This document shows positions 51,501 through 64,000 of a stretch of DNA of 64,000 nucleotides, one piece after another (the stretch's first letter is position 1; every line of letters starts with the position of its first letter). The position numbers were made by a program, and so were the translations under genes. The notes under the pieces are model-generated. The model worked only from the letters and a program-made list of their open reading frames with translations. It had not been told where the DNA came from and did not search any database. Origin of the DNA: Aphelocoma coerulescens (taxonomy: Eukaryota; Chordata; Aves; Passeriformes; Corvidae); the NCBI RefSeq assembly GCF_041296385.1, contig NC_091013.1:71393563-71457562 (forward strand). The letters are read 5' to 3'.

Positions 51501-54308
51501 TAATCTACCGCTAGTTTGATCATGCTTCTCCTAGTTCTAGGAATGAATAACCATTCTGCATTCACCTCATCCGCTGCCTTCATGATTTCAGTCACAACCC
51601 CCAGTCTCCTTCTCTCCAGAGCCTTCCTTAGAAGTTGCTTCATTACCTTGATCATTTTACTTGTCCTCTCTGCCCTTTCTCTAACTTCCTTGCATCCTAG
51701 AAAGGATGTAGCTGAACATCAGTAAGAATGCCTTCCATGTGGGTTATGAAGTGCAATTCCCTAACTCCAGACACAGTAGCCCCCTATGAAGTGTGCTCCA
51801 ACCTTTCTGCCCCATAGGTCAGCTCATCAAGGAAGAGTTTGGCTGTTCCCACCATGTTGCCCTGACCACATCTTACTGCACAGATCTGCATGGGCCAGCA
51901 TGGACCCTAGACAGAAAGTCCTTCTAACTGTGTGAAAGTTTATGATAAACATAGGTGAATTCATCCCCCTCATTCCCTTCTACCTACAGTGTGAAGTAAC
52001 CCACAAAGGCACACAAGGGTGTAAAGAATAGACTGACTTTCTTACAATGCCCCTGCCCTTCTAAGAAGACAGATGAGTGCAGGGCAGTGGCAGCAGTGTC
52101 TGGCTGCTCTCTGAGGGATGCTCCTCTGAGGGCTGTGCAGCAGCAGAGCTGTGCCCCAAACGCAGGACCGCAGGGACAGCTGCCTGCTTCGTGAGACAGA
52201 ACAGGTTTCGCAGCTACTCTCTGGGATGTTTCATAGAGTCATTTATTTTCACAAGGTAGTATCAAAACCAAAACTCAACAGGCCAAAGAAATGAAAAAAA
52301 ACCCAAACAAACCCTCGCAGGACCAGGAAAGCACTTGGTAGTTACTGAAGATTTTTCTAGTAAGTCTAATGACTAAGGTATTTCCTGAAACTCCTGGCCC
52401 CCTTCCAGCAGCCAGCCAACTACCATGACCCCTTGACAGCCCTGCCTTGGCTCTGGGGGAGCAACTGCTCCCCAGTGCCCCTCAGCAAAAGCCAGGGGCA
52501 AGTGAACCTCCTGCCAGCCAGCAATATGAAAACGTTCAGTTTTTCAGAGGGCTTGGGGCTCCATGCAACCCCTGCATGGGGTGTGAGTGAAACAGGTGCA
52601 GGAAAGAACTGGCCTGGACCCCAGCAAATGTGCCCATGTGAGCCCATGCTGAAGAACTCTCACAAGGTCTGGGGTTAAAGCCCAGAGTGTGCTTGGGGTG
52701 CTGGGAGGGGAAGTTGTATGGCCACACAAGCCTGGCTTGCTGGCTCCACAGCCCTTCCACTTTCTGTGGAATTCCAGCAGCATCGTATCCATTTGTATGC
52801 ATGCATCCATCTCTGCATTCGTAGAAGTGTCTCTATTACCCTTGCTGCAAGGCTTGGGCCCAATGGAGAAAAGAAAAATGTGGTTAGGAGGAAATAGTAA
52901 TGAGTTCTTACAGATTGCTTTTGTCTGACTCTGCCCATTAGAATCTGTGTTTTACAACTGCGTGATGCGAAATATGCCCATCATTTGATTGAACAGAAAA
53001 AGCAGTGCTTATCTACCTGCTTTAATGGTGCTCTGCTGAAGGTTTTCAGATGGACAAAAAGAAATTAGTGTCATCAAGAAATATATCTTGCACTTAATCT
53101 GTCTGTCACCCTTGCCCAGGGTCAGAGCTGAGGCATGAGATGTTGGGTCAGAAGCCAGTGTCTTTATTCGCTCTTGTGTCCCAACACAACCATGACATCA
53201 AGTTTATTGACACAGAAGAAAGGTCAGTTCTCATGAGAGAGGTCAGGTAGACTCAGGTCCATGCTGGCTATACCCGGTCTTTGCTGTGGGATTTAGTAAT
53301 GGTCGCATCTTCCTAGTCCCTCTTGCTGCAGCTCCATTGCTTCGAGCTCACAACAGCACTCAGCTGGCATACAATGAAAGGAGAATCAAGTACGGACAAA
53401 ACACAGGCCTTTTGATCTTTTGGATTTTCTGTGAATCTTTCTTTCTGTGAATTCTTATGTTTCTGTTTGAGTAAGAGTCAGCCTGCTCCTAGACAACTTT
53501 CGCCTTGCTTGCTGCCCTCCACACATCCCCCAAGGAGAGGCTAATTCCTATGGGCTGCAAACTGCCCAAAAGAGATTTTGGCTAACTTGAGAGAAGAGTG
53601 AAGACAGGGAAAGAGGATAAAGCTGCACAAAGGATTGACAGTGGTGGAAATTAAAATGGGGCCAGATACGGCAGCAGCGCTGATGAGGGGCAGTGCATAT
53701 GCCATACAAGGCAGCAGAACAGGGTGGGGGAGAGCAACAGCCCTGATAGCCTCCTAAGTGCTCCTTCCCATAAATCTGCCTCCAGCTGATGAAAGGTGAT
53801 GTGCTCATCTATTTCCAGTGCTGAGGGTGCCTGTCCTTTTATAAATCTAACCTGATATCTCTTGTCCTGTCCTTGACTGTAAGTAGCTGTGCAACTTTTG
53901 TGCATGCCAAGAATGAAAATGGGAGTGGTGTAAAATTCTGTGTGGTGAATATTCGCTTGTACTGCTCTTCGTGCTTCTTTATCCCTCACTTTTCTAGATG
54001 CTTAATGCATGTCTTCTTCACAGGTCCTGTGAGAGTGCAGTCCTGCAATAGTTCTCTCTGTCTTCCTGTAAGGACCCTCTAAACATAAACCAACAGGTCC
54101 TCTGCAGGGTTTGAGTTTGTTCTTGGGAGTCACTGTTCTTGCTTTAGGATGCTCCTTCAGTGGAACAACATGGTCTGCCATAGCTCTGCCATATCTCAGC
54201 ATTCAGTCAGGGCAATCAGATGCAATTTAGAACAACTCCATCATTTCATGATGGGTTTCTGCCTTGTCCTGACCCACTTCTCTGTTACTCTTTGCGTATG
54301 TGTGTTTG
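48546..54308. other. Intergenic stretch
   Basis: No gene was recognised. Region 49260-50120 has several open frames on both strands, and 53090-53530 has an LTR-like look (a tttattcgctc run on the plus strand) that I could not confirm. A decayed L3/CR1-like piece is listed separately. Confidence 0.5.
51515..51730 (-). mobile_element. Possible ancient CR1/L3-type fragment
   Basis: The plus strand contains cagtctccttctctccagag, gttgcttcattaccttgatc and ttgtcctctctgccctttct, in the order seen in the antisense of old CR1/L3 elements. It is strongly diverged and its edges are unclear. Confidence 0.35.
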
Positions 54309-54881
54309 TGCCCTGTTTTTTTCTGGGATAGAGATAATTTTTTACTTAGTAGACGGTACAGTGCTGTTACAGTTTTGGATTCAGTATGGCAATAATGTTG
54401 GTAACACAGTGATGTTTTGGTTGTTGCTAAGCAGAGCTCACCTAAGTCAAGGACTTCTCAGTTTCCCATACTCTGTCAGTGAGGAGCTGCACAAGAAGCT
54501 GGGAGAGAGCACAGCCAGGACAGCTGACCTGAACTGGCCAAAGGGATATTCCATACTGTAGAACATCATGGCCAGTATATAAACGGGAGGCTGTTGCCCG
54601 GGAGACAGACGGATACCTGTACAAGGATGGGCTGGACATTGGTCAGCAGGTGGTGAGCAATTGTCTTGTACATCACTTGTGGGTTTTTTTCCAATTGAGT
54701 TTTATTATTTTTCATTATTAGTATAATTTTTTTTTTTTTTACTTTGTTTCCATTACCAACTGAATCCTTAGCTCAACCTAGGGGGTTTTGTTCCCTTCCC
54801 TAGCTCTCCTCCCCATCCGATGGGGGTAGATAGCAAGCAGCTGCATGGTACTTGGTTTCTGGCTGGAGTTAAACTACAACA
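54309..54881 (+). mobile_element. ERVL-type solo LTR with 5-bp target duplication
   Basis: The 573-base element begins TGCCCTGTTTTTTTCTGGGA and ends GGAGTTAAACTACAACA. It is flanked on both sides by GTTTG (54304-54308 and 54882-54886), the 5-bp duplication expected of ERVL. Inside are gacagctgacctgaactggc, a TATA box in ccagtatataaacgggag near 54576, and gtggtgagcaattgtcttgt. It lacks internal genes. It differs from the copy at 37830-38414, which belongs to another subfamily. Confidence 0.9.
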
Positions 54882-57800
54882 GTTTGTGTATGTGAACCAT
54901 CTCCAACACAGTGATATACACCCATATGGATGGAATAGGTGTACTTCTGATGAAAGACAGGTCTGATAATTGCATAAATAAAGTACCAATAATGGAAATG
55001 AAATCAATGTACCCAGGCAGGAAATAAGCATGTGCAATATGAAATGCACATTACACCACCGACAGGTATTTTAATGTAGCTTGTGAATAAGGGATCTATT
55101 TATAAGGAAAAAAGCTAAGACAAAACCTCAGAGTCTAATTATTTATCCAGCTATGCAATTATTAGTTATAAATCTCTGGAATGGCTGAGAAAATGGTTGG
55201 GGAAATGCCAAGTCTGGCTCTGTGTGAAATGCTATTGCTAGGAACTGTGTTATTCCTAGCAATATATTATGGCCAAAGACACCAGAGACCTTCCATTTTC
55301 TGGGAGCTCTGCCTTTTTGCAGCAAAAAATGTGCTTTCAGTGATGGCTTTAATATCATGTTGCAGTCTTCAGCCACACAGGGGAGGAGGAATGGGGGCAG
55401 TTCCATTTAATCCAGACCTTTCTGGATTAAATGTCTGTTATGTGGTTGCAAGGGACAACAGGAGACCGGGTTTAATGGCCCAGGTGGTCCCTTCATATTC
55501 TGTACTCATATCCTCTGCTATTCAAATTGTTCCTTGGGGATCTCTGCCTGATCAAATATGAACGGCACTAAATCCTGAGACCTGTTGGGAAAGCACCGAC
55601 CTGAGTGATATAATATGTGCTGAGACAGAAGAGGAGTGTGTGAGTTAGCCCAGCTCAGCTTGTCTTACCCCAACCCCAAAACCACAGTATTTGAAGGCGC
55701 CAGATGGTGACAGGTCCTCAGGAGCAGGGGACACAGCTCTGCTTCCCTCACAGCTACTGCACAGAGAGGTCCCTTGTCAGAAGCTGATACTGGCGCTGTT
55801 TTGGTGCTCTTTGTATCTTCCATCCAAGGCACACCTACTCCTGTACCCAAAATGTCAATGTCACTGGACTTTTGCCAATGGTAAAACAACAAACTCTGTA
55901 ATGCAATCAGTAGGGTCTCCTGGCATAATGAGCACAGTACTTTGCCCCAGAACTTTGGATATCTGTCATACTTTCATCTTTGCCCACATATACAATGAGT
56001 ACAAAGAGTGAGTTATGTACTTGTACAGCTCCCACAGGGCTATACCATGACTGAGCACTTATGGTAGTTATGGATAACTTAAGCAAACCTCCCACAAATT
56101 TCTACTGTGTTTTATAAGGAAAGACCAAGAAGCTGGACCAATAATCAGCTTTAGCTCTCTTGTTAGTGTAAAACCTATTACACTATTACATATAATACAC
56201 TAGCCAAACATAGGAAAAAGCCAGTTGGAATTTGCCATCTGGGTTAGAAAACCCCACAAAGCAACAGTAAAAAACACTGACATTCTTGGAATGAAACTTT
56301 TAGGAAAAGTTGCCCAACTGACACTTGCCAAAACCCGGTGCAGACTGGTTTGAACTAGGGTTAGGAAGCTGTCCATATACAAAGGCTTCCTGGGATGTCC
56401 TGCCTTCTCAGGCTTGGTACAGCTCCACTATAACAAAGAGCTGCAACAGAGCTGTGCTGAAGAAACCATTGCCGCATCACCCTCTGTGTTCTCTCAGCCC
56501 AGAAGGGAGGGGAGAAAATATTAAGGATCCTGCCAAATGTTGTCCCAAGATACACTTTCACAGCTGCTGGCCCTGGATTTGTTCGGGCTCTTCTGGAGGC
56601 ACACATCTGACCTGTGTCTGCCCTGAGCCTGCCTGCCTTTGGTGACATTTCTGCTGAAGGAGGCTGAGCAGAGGATGCACGGGGTGTGACTGTGTGGGTT
56701 TGTGTGAGCTTCCCCAAGTGGACTGGGGATGACGATGGGATGCTTTACTCTGTGGGCTGCTGCTCACCATCACCACAAGTCCCAGGACATGTCCCCTCAC
56801 CCAAGCCTCGAGGAGAGTGTTTGCACCCACCTCAATGCTGTTACTGTCTTTGGGGCTGCAGCTGTGTGGAGCTCCTGCACAAGAGCTGTGCCATGCCCCA
56901 GGCCAGCAGAGGTCTCCTACCCTGGGATATGTTAGGAGGTGGCTACTTCTCCACTGCAAGCCCTGGAGCAGATTGGTACCATCCAGGCTTGAGGTCTGTG
57001 TGTGACTTATGGTCATCAGGTGGTGGAGAGAGAGAACAAGCCCTACCCAGCTATGGTCTTGAGGGCCTGTGGACTAATCTTTCTCTCATTTACAGTGCTG
57101 AATTTTTCATGCTACACTAATAAAAGCCATTTGTACCATCCTGTAGTCATTTGCTGAATCGTTTGACAAAGGAATACATTTGGCAGGGTGTCTCTTAATT
57201 GATTTGCTGCATGCATCACCACCCTGTTCCCCTCGCCTTGCTGGACAGCCGTGGTGTATTTTGCAAAATTGGCTGGGAGCAGAAATTCATCATAACATAA
57301 GATGAGCTGCACTGAGTCTGCCCAAAAAAATGCTTGTTGACGTGATCCTACCTCTGATGGTGGCTGAGACCAAGATCCCTGTGACCAAGTGCAAGCACAA
57401 GGCAAACAGAATGATACTCCCCAGGCCTCATATTAATTCTGGCTGTGTTTAAAAGCAGCATTTGAGCCTGCACAGGATGAGCCTGCACTGATCACAAGTT
57501 CAACACCACAACCACTCAGGCATCTTTTAAGTACAACTTCAACTACACTAAGCTGAACTCACTGCACAGACAGAGCTGAACACAACTTCGCACCCCGCAA
57601 TTAATCTTGCAGAAGATCTGGCCTCTCAGGCTCTTTCTGCAGACAGCTGTAACCCTCAGAAATGAGAGGTCTTCTGCCATTTGAGGGGATGGAGTGGTTC
57701 AGGGAGAGGTTTGCTGAGTACTGGTGCTGAAGCAGAGGTGTGGATGAGACACTGGGACCAGGACTGGGAAGGCAAGGGTTGAGATAAGCACATAAAGTTA

Positions 57801-60800
57801 TGAACCATTTCCTTCCAGTGCCTGCAAGATATCAAATGTGCTCAGTGGTGTGTGAAACCGCAGCCTTTTCATGTGATGTGCAACCTCACAACTCAACCCT
57901 ACTTGCCACTCATAATTTGCGTGGTGGCAGCACATGGGAGACCCACCCCGATCCCCTCACACCCACTCAGCAGTGCAAAAGGTTTCCCTGGGGCAGCCCT
58001 GAGCATTATGTAGCTGTCTGTGGGTCTGAAATGCCCATGGCCACAGATGAGCATCTCTGCATCCCACAGGAAGCAAACACCCATCACATTGTGCCCAGTG
58101 CCTGATGAGTGCTGGGAATGCAGCCCTGGTGGGATCCCGCTGTTTCAAATTAGCACGTTGAGCACGCTGTCATCTGAAAGCTCCTCAGACCACACAGGGC
58201 AGGGGAAAACCAGAATGTGTCTCAGGGGATCTGGCAGGGCAGAGGAAAGAGAGGCAAGGGGTGATTCAGCATGCCAAATCAGTCCACCACAGAATGAGTG
58301 GTGATGCAGGACACTCAACACCTTGGAAACCAGGTCAGACTCTTCCAAACACATTTTACAGTGAAATGCTGGAGGTAGCTATTACTGAGGTGCAAATGTG
58401 GTAAGTCTTGAGCTCTGGGCTTGCAGCATCTGAGAAATGTCAGGCTTGGGGAAGCACATGCAATCCCACACAGAAGCACTGGCTCTGGTGGGATGGGGAC
58501 TTATCACCTCATGGGAGCAAACAGCCTGGTGGCTCAGGGCACCTCACTGAGATGGCTTGGCTGTGAACAGGTAGGAATGTAACACTGTTTATCCACCTTT
58601 CTGATTTTCATTTCTGCTATGAAAGACTGTTTCCAAGGAAGTGTGAATTGTGTGTGAACAGGAAAAGTACAGCTGACTTTTGCCAAGGACTTGGAGCTAA
58701 CGTATTATTAGCAACCTCTTTAAATTTGAGCCAAGTCTTTGTTGCTACCAGCCCTGTCAGGAGGGCTACATCCTTCTGTTTCAGTCAGAAAAAAAACCCC
58801 AAACTTACAAACTAAAGACCGTGTTTGGGAAATGGAAGTACTCTTCTGAAATACAGTAGCCCAGGAACAAAGCCAGCTGTGGGTGGGATGTGCAATGGCC
58901 AGCAGGGCTTTTGGTCCCAATGACACACTTGGGCACCTTCCTGCTGTTATTCCACATCTGTGAGCAGTGTCACAGGTATGTCATGGGTGGGGTCTGTGCT
59001 GTCAGAGCTCTGCAGCAGAGGTTGCAAGCTGGGAGAGAACCCCTGGTCAGTCATGTTTTCTGTGCTGCATGGGATGCTGTGTCAATCCTACAGACAGTAT
59101 GAAGGGAGAGAAGGGGGGGTTGGCCTCTGGGTGACTCTGTGTGCCTTGGTGTGAACAAGGGGAAGGAGACCTAAGCCCCATAGGAGCATCTCAAGACTGA
59201 TATATCAGCACAACATTTACACCATCCAGAAGGGGCACACTGGCAAGCCCCACAAGGATCTCTGTCAAGGTCCCCACGTGAAGCAATGGGGATCAGGGAG
59301 TTGAGGTAGATTAAAAACAAGCCAGTAAAGGGGGAAAAAAGCTGTTTTCAGCCAGATCATGTCCCTGTATGGCTTACCAGGTGGCTCTGCCAGTCAGTGC
59401 ATCGATCAGAAGGAGGGATATAGAGGGTACAACAAACATGGGGAGGGAGGGATGAATGAGTGAGGCTGGCACTGAAGGAAATGCTTGGGAAGCATCCTGA
59501 AGGAAGCAGTGAGAGTGGGCACATGAGATTTGGAGAATGAGGTCAGAGCCAAACCAAGCAGTGGGGTCATGCCATGAAAACTATTATTTTCTGCTCTTCA
59601 GCAATGCCTCTACTGAAGGCAACTGGAGCAAGGTACACTCCAAGAAACCTCGGTACTGTTAAACATAGCTCAGGACTGAGCTACAGCTTGAACTGTGATA
59701 AATGACAGCCTGCTTTGGCTTACGTCTGAAGCTGCCTGAGCTGAGAGAAGGAGGTAAATCTGTCCACCAGAGGTTTGTGGTCCCCACAGTGGTGCGAGAG
59801 CACAGGGACACATGACTGCAGCCTCACAGCTGCTGGCAGGGACCTCCACCATCCCCTCCCATCTGCTGAGGGCAGTGGGAAGGCTGGCACTGCCTTTTGA
59901 AAAGAAATTCCTTTGCTGCAGCAAAACAAATAGCAAGAAGCAGCTGGCCAGGAGGTATCATGCTGTTCTGTTTAATCCCAGAGCACCAAGGGGGCTCTTG
60001 CTGGATCAGACTGACGCCCTCTGAAGCGCTGTGCCGAAAGCACAGAAAACATTGTTTGGGGATGAAGGCAGCAGTGGCACTCTCTTGGGAAAACACAGGA
60101 ACAATAAATCAATCGTCTGCCTGTACGAGTGGTGGCAAATAGCAGCACAGCAGGCATCAGCCTGCTGCTCCAAAGCCTCCCAGAGCATCCCCCAGCCTTG
60201 CGAGATGTCACGGCACACACACAGGTCCCTGCCAGCTCCCAAATGGCACAAACAGCACTGCCATAACTCCAAGTTTAACTCCACTGCAACATCATCACAC
60301 CTTTACTTCTTTAGGTGGAAAACACATCCCACTTCCTCTCTGCACCCCACATCACAGCTGCCCCTTTTGGTGTCTGGTTCCCTTTCCCTGAGGATGAGCA
60401 GGAAGCTCCCAGAGGACAGCATCTGAGCAGCTCAATAGGCAGCCAGCATCAAGCCCCAGGAACTCCCCTGACTGATGAAATCATCTCACAGTGTGAAGAT
60501 CCTTGCAGCTGAAATTGAAAAGTTATTTATTTCTCCTCTAAAGGGGAAAAACATCTCCATTTCTGTGGAGGCTGTTTGTCCTTTGGGGCAGGAATCTCAC
60601 TTTTGCCAGGTTCTATGTCTATATGTGCAGGCTGGGAGCAGTGAGATGTTCTGGCAGGCAGGACGGAGCAGAGCTGATGCTCTCCTGCCCACAGACTCCC
60701 ACTGCCATGGCAGGTACACCAAGGGGCAGAGTTCAGGCACTGGGTTGAGCTATTCCTGTCCATGGGACATGGGGATCACAACAGTGCTGCTACGAGCACC

Positions 60801-62081
60801 CTTTGCTTCACTGCAGCCAGTCAGCAATGCAATGGCTGATTCTCCACCCTCACCCCTTGAGCCACTGAGCTGCCTTGATAGGAACCACAGCTGAGATGTC
60901 CTGCACACTTCCTGGCAGCTCCAGGGATAGCAGTCTTCATTCCCCAAAGGGATTGCAAAGCTTGTACATGTATCCCAGGTGTTCCAAAGGGATACCATGG
61001 CATACAATATCCTTCCCTCTCCCAGGAGTCAGCATGTCCTCTACAAGGGTGCTGGTGGGCTCTGCTGGGCTCTGCAGAGCCTCTCAAAAAGTGGCTTTTC
61101 CATGGGAAACATGGAAACATGAGACCAATTGAAAATCACACGGTGAATGGTTTTACCACTCTTCTCAGTTTTTATTGCCCTTTCACTTATCAAGGGTAGA
61201 CTATTTCCAAGCATGGCCTAGTCTTGCTCCCAGTGCCATATGCAAGAGGCACACCACTCCCTTGGGACAGTGCTCAGTGCCTTGCAGTATCCCATCCCAA
61301 CAGGGCTTTGGAAAGGTTTCTGCGAATATTAAACCTGCTACTCTGCTAGAAGAAAGTAACCTCAGAGCAGGTGAGAGTTGAAGAAGGTGTCCAGGGCCAG
61401 TCTTTTCTCCATGCCAGCAGAATCACTTTCCCAATCCTCAGAGACACATTCGGAAACCTGACTTGGCAGAGGTGTGAGTTAGACCAAGGTGATACTGCAC
61501 AGGCTGATTTTTCAAGCTCTGGGTAACTGGAATCTAGGAAATACTGCAGGAAATCCTTGTGGCTGGTGCACAGACTTTTCTTATTTCACTTGGATTTTAC
61601 CTGCTTGCTTGGATCCTGTGCTAAGCAAGACTGCTTGCTTCGGCGTGGGTAGAGGAGGGTCTTGCTTCAGGACTGAGCCTCCTATTTATCAGAATAATAA
61701 AAAATAGCATTCAATAGTAACAATACACCTGTTCCAAAATGTGGATGCTTTTGCATTGCTGTCAGGCTTCAAACCTTGAGAGAACAGCTCATGCCATGGC
61801 CAGCAGCACCAGCGTGCTGATGGGGCCGAGTTTCCACTAGAGGGTTGTAGTGCTGTACGGAAGCAGATGCGTTACTGTGGCAGAAATACTGTATGTATTC
61901 CAGGCCTTTGTCAGCAGATCAAAAGCAACCTGCGATATCCCGGCTTCCAGCAGTCTCTGCAGTCTCTGATGTACACAGCCTGCAAGCTGCGAGAGGGCTG
62001 GTGCCTGAGCAACCTTCTTCCCTGCCTTCCCTGAGCAGCCTCCAGCATTCACATGACTCAGCACCTACAACATGGTTAGAG
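54882..62081. other. Intergenic stretch
   Basis: GC-richer sequence (about 56000-61500) with many overlapping frames of 60-150 codons on both strands, none supported by splice sites and family resemblance together. One acceptor plus poly(A) signal arrangement near 57097-57124 is reported as a finding. Confidence 0.5.
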
Positions 62082-62094
62082 ACATAGATAGATA

Positions 62095-62144
<50 letters not shown>

Positions 62145-62150
62145 GGATAG
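62082..62150. repeat. (GATA/ATAG)n microsatellite
   Basis: About 15 tandem tetranucleotide units of the agat/atag type run here, with one imperfect unit near each end (ataatag and gatggatag). Confidence 0.95.
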
Positions 62151-62353
62151 TAAATACACTGTGCCTATGCACAGATGGACTATGCACACACGGATAGAAT
62201 GTGTGTGCACCTAAGATTTCGATGCACGAACAGCCATGAGGCGTGGCAATGGCACACCGTGGCAATGAGCCAGGGCACCACTGGTGAAGCAAAGCCCACA
62301 GCCTGGCAACATGGCAGTTGGGACAATTAGCAGCATCAGCACAGCGTGATAGA

Positions 62354-62740
62354 TAGAATCACAGAATCATTCAGGTTGGAAAAAACTTACAAGGTAATCA
62401 AATCCAACTGTTATCCCAGGACTGCCAAGTCCAACACTAAACCACGTCCCTCAGTGCCACATCTACACAGCTTTTAAACACCTCTAAGGATGGTGACTCC
62501 ATCACTTCCCTGGGCAGCCTATTCCAATGCCTGACCACCCTCTCAGTGAAGAAATTTTACCTCATATCCAATCTAAACCTCCTCTAGTGCAACTTGAGGC
62601 TATTGCTTGCAGTTTGGGAGAAGAGAGCTTTCAGGTAGTTGTAGAGAGCAATGAGGTCTCTGGTGCCTCATCAGTGCTGAGTACAGGTGGATGATTGCTT
62701 CCCTGATCCCGTTGGCCACACTGTTGCTGATCAGCAGAAC
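62354..62740 (-). mobile_element. CR1 LINE 3' fragment
   Basis: The plus strand starts with the CR1 terminus agaatcacagaatcattcag, then ggttgg, tccctgggcagcctattcca, caccctctcagtgaagaaat, and agagagcaatgaggtctctg. It is antisense CR1, about 390 bases, with a probable internal deletion near 62665. Confidence 0.87.
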
Positions 62741-62998
62741 TGGGAAGCGTTAGCTGTTCACACGTAGCTGTGACCCCAGGTCAGGAGCTGCCGTGCTGTG
62801 CATTGCACCAAACACGGCTGGTGGCCCCTGGAGCTTGCGAGCCAGCCTTAAGCAGGAGCCATCAGAGGAGCCTGCCACTTCTGCCACCAGCCATGTTCCC
62901 ATGCCCAGTGCAGCTCAGTAGGTCCTCATAGGTTCTTGTGTATTTGACCCCAGCATGCATTTTTACAGTGATGTTTGTATTTTTGCATGTTTATCTGT

Positions 62999-63085
62999 AG
63001 AATCATAAAATCATAGACTGGTTTGGGATGGAAAGGACCTTTGAAGGTCATCTAGTGCAAGCCCCCTGCAAAGAGCCTGTCTGTG
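62999..63085 (-). mobile_element. Short CR1 3' fragment
   Basis: It reads agaatcataaaatcatagac, then ggtttgggatggaaaggacc and tttgaaggtcatctag. Only the last 90 bases or so of an antisense CR1 are present. Confidence 0.85.
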
Positions 63086-63414
63086 CAGCTTTCTGAGTAG
63101 CTGGTGTGCTAAGTGCTGACAACTGTACCAACAAGATCAGGGTGGTTTTGCTGCTGAAAACAGAAACTGGAGCTGTCTAACACTGTGGGAAAAGCCCAAA
63201 TATCACTGATGTTGCCTTCCTTTCACAGAGAGAGTGGGAAGGCAAATGAAACCACAAGGCTTGCCTGTAATATGGAAAACACAGCATGACATTCACCAAG
63301 AATTTACATAGTCATCAATTTATGTAGCACCTGTTTGTCTGATCCTATCACTATTTCCATTTACAATAGATGGAAAATGGATTTTGTCTACATTTTAATC
63401 TCTTTTGTTATCAG

Positions 63415-63525
63415 AAAGGTTTTGAGGAAGCAAGTAGGAGATATTCTTGCAAAATAAAACATTACAGCAAAAGATGGGCTTTAGGTCCTCTGAAAGATGG
63501 CCTGATCATACCTAAGTACAAGTAT
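63415..63525 (+). CDS. Possible isolated exon (37 codons), unrecognised
   Basis: A good acceptor (ttttaatctcttttgttatcag, ending 63414) is followed by exactly 37 open codons, KGFEEASRRYSCKIKHYSKR through LIIPKYKY, to a donor-like tat|gtaaaa. It is in phase 0 at both ends. The residue mix is coding-like and rich in Lys/Arg/Tyr. There is no neighbouring exon to join it to in the window, and a CR1 tail starts 27 bases later, so it may be chance. Confidence 0.2.
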
Positions 63526-63551
63526 GTAAAAACCAACCATCCAGTTGAGAG

Positions 63552-63630
63552 AGAATCATAGAATATCTTGAGATGGAAGGGACCCACAAGGAAAATCAAG
63601 TCCAATGGACAGGCCCCCAGAGTGCTGTGA
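63552..63630 (-). mobile_element. Short CR1 3' fragment
   Basis: It reads agaatcatagaatatcttga, then gatggaagggacccacaagg and caagtccaatgg. These are the terminal bases of an antisense CR1. Confidence 0.85.
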
Positions 63631-63639
63631 TAGTTTATC

Positions 63640-64000
63640 TGACCCAAAATAGACACTTGAATCCTCCTCCCTTTATAGCTGGCTGGTGGAGAGCTGCTTC
63701 TCATGCTGACAGGGGAAGGAGTGAGGTCAAGTGAGCTGCTTCTTGATACAGAGGACAAAAAGGCCCCCGGAGAGACTCAACCAACTGGGGAAACCTGCAA
63801 GGTGGACACGTAGAGTTGGGAGAGTCACCTTTCACAGGTGATGGTTTCCATTGTTCTGGTCAAAATTAGAAATATATCCTCTGAGAGAAGGCAGGTTACA
63901 ACCACCCTTCCCCCATCAGGTTCGGGAAAAAATAAATCTTCCTCGAAGGAAAGTGAAAGAGATAAAAACAATTTATTTAACAAACACACAGGAAAAGGAT
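63640..64000 (-). mobile_element. Possible antisense LTR fragment at the right edge
   Basis: The last 100 bases (gaaagagataaaaacaattt, then atttaacaaacacacagg) look like the antisense of an LTR poly(A) region. The element runs off the window, so neither its ends nor a target duplication can be checked. Confidence 0.25.

Noticed and set aside
1..64000. tRNA, rRNA, CRISPR or bacterial-type operon features
   Set aside because: None seen; the window is vertebrate nuclear DNA with introns and LINE/LTR repeats.

Overview
The window is nuclear DNA from a bird, possibly a songbird. The evidence is vertebrate split genes with GT-AG introns, many CR1 LINE fragments carrying the avian 3' signature, ERVL-type solo LTRs of the class common in bird genomes, and long gene-poor stretches. 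I infer a macrochromosome region matching human 13q12.3, because the one gene I recognise with certainty is HSPH1 (HSP105/HSP110).

Layout. Positions 1-4480, plus strand: the last six coding exons and the 3' UTR of HSPH1, encoding about 284 residues up to the conserved C-terminal MDLD; the 5' part of the gene lies outside the window. Positions 4481-33600: mostly intergenic, with scattered CR1 fragments, one 3' LTR fragment and simple repeats; I found no convincing gene. Positions 33650-42170, minus strand, convergent with HSPH1: a cluster of exon-like open frames with plausible splice sites, including two of the longest frames in the window (254 and about 207 codons). It looks like a multi-exon gene, or a decaying one, that I cannot name. 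An ERVL solo LTR sits inside it. Positions 42200-64000: intergenic and repeat-rich, with a long CR1 interrupted by a nested LTR flanked by a 6-bp duplication, a second LTR with a 5-bp duplication, a (GATA)-type microsatellite, and several CR1 tails near the right edge.

HSPH1 is a cytosolic Hsp110 co-chaperone, the nucleotide-exchange factor for HSP70. In mammals the next gene 3' of HSPH1 is, as I recall, TEX26, also convergent. The unnamed minus-strand cluster occupies a comparable place but does not read like TEX26 to me. Its reality, its completeness and whether it is one gene are open. The simplest exon chain has two reading-phase conflicts, which are stated in the entries.
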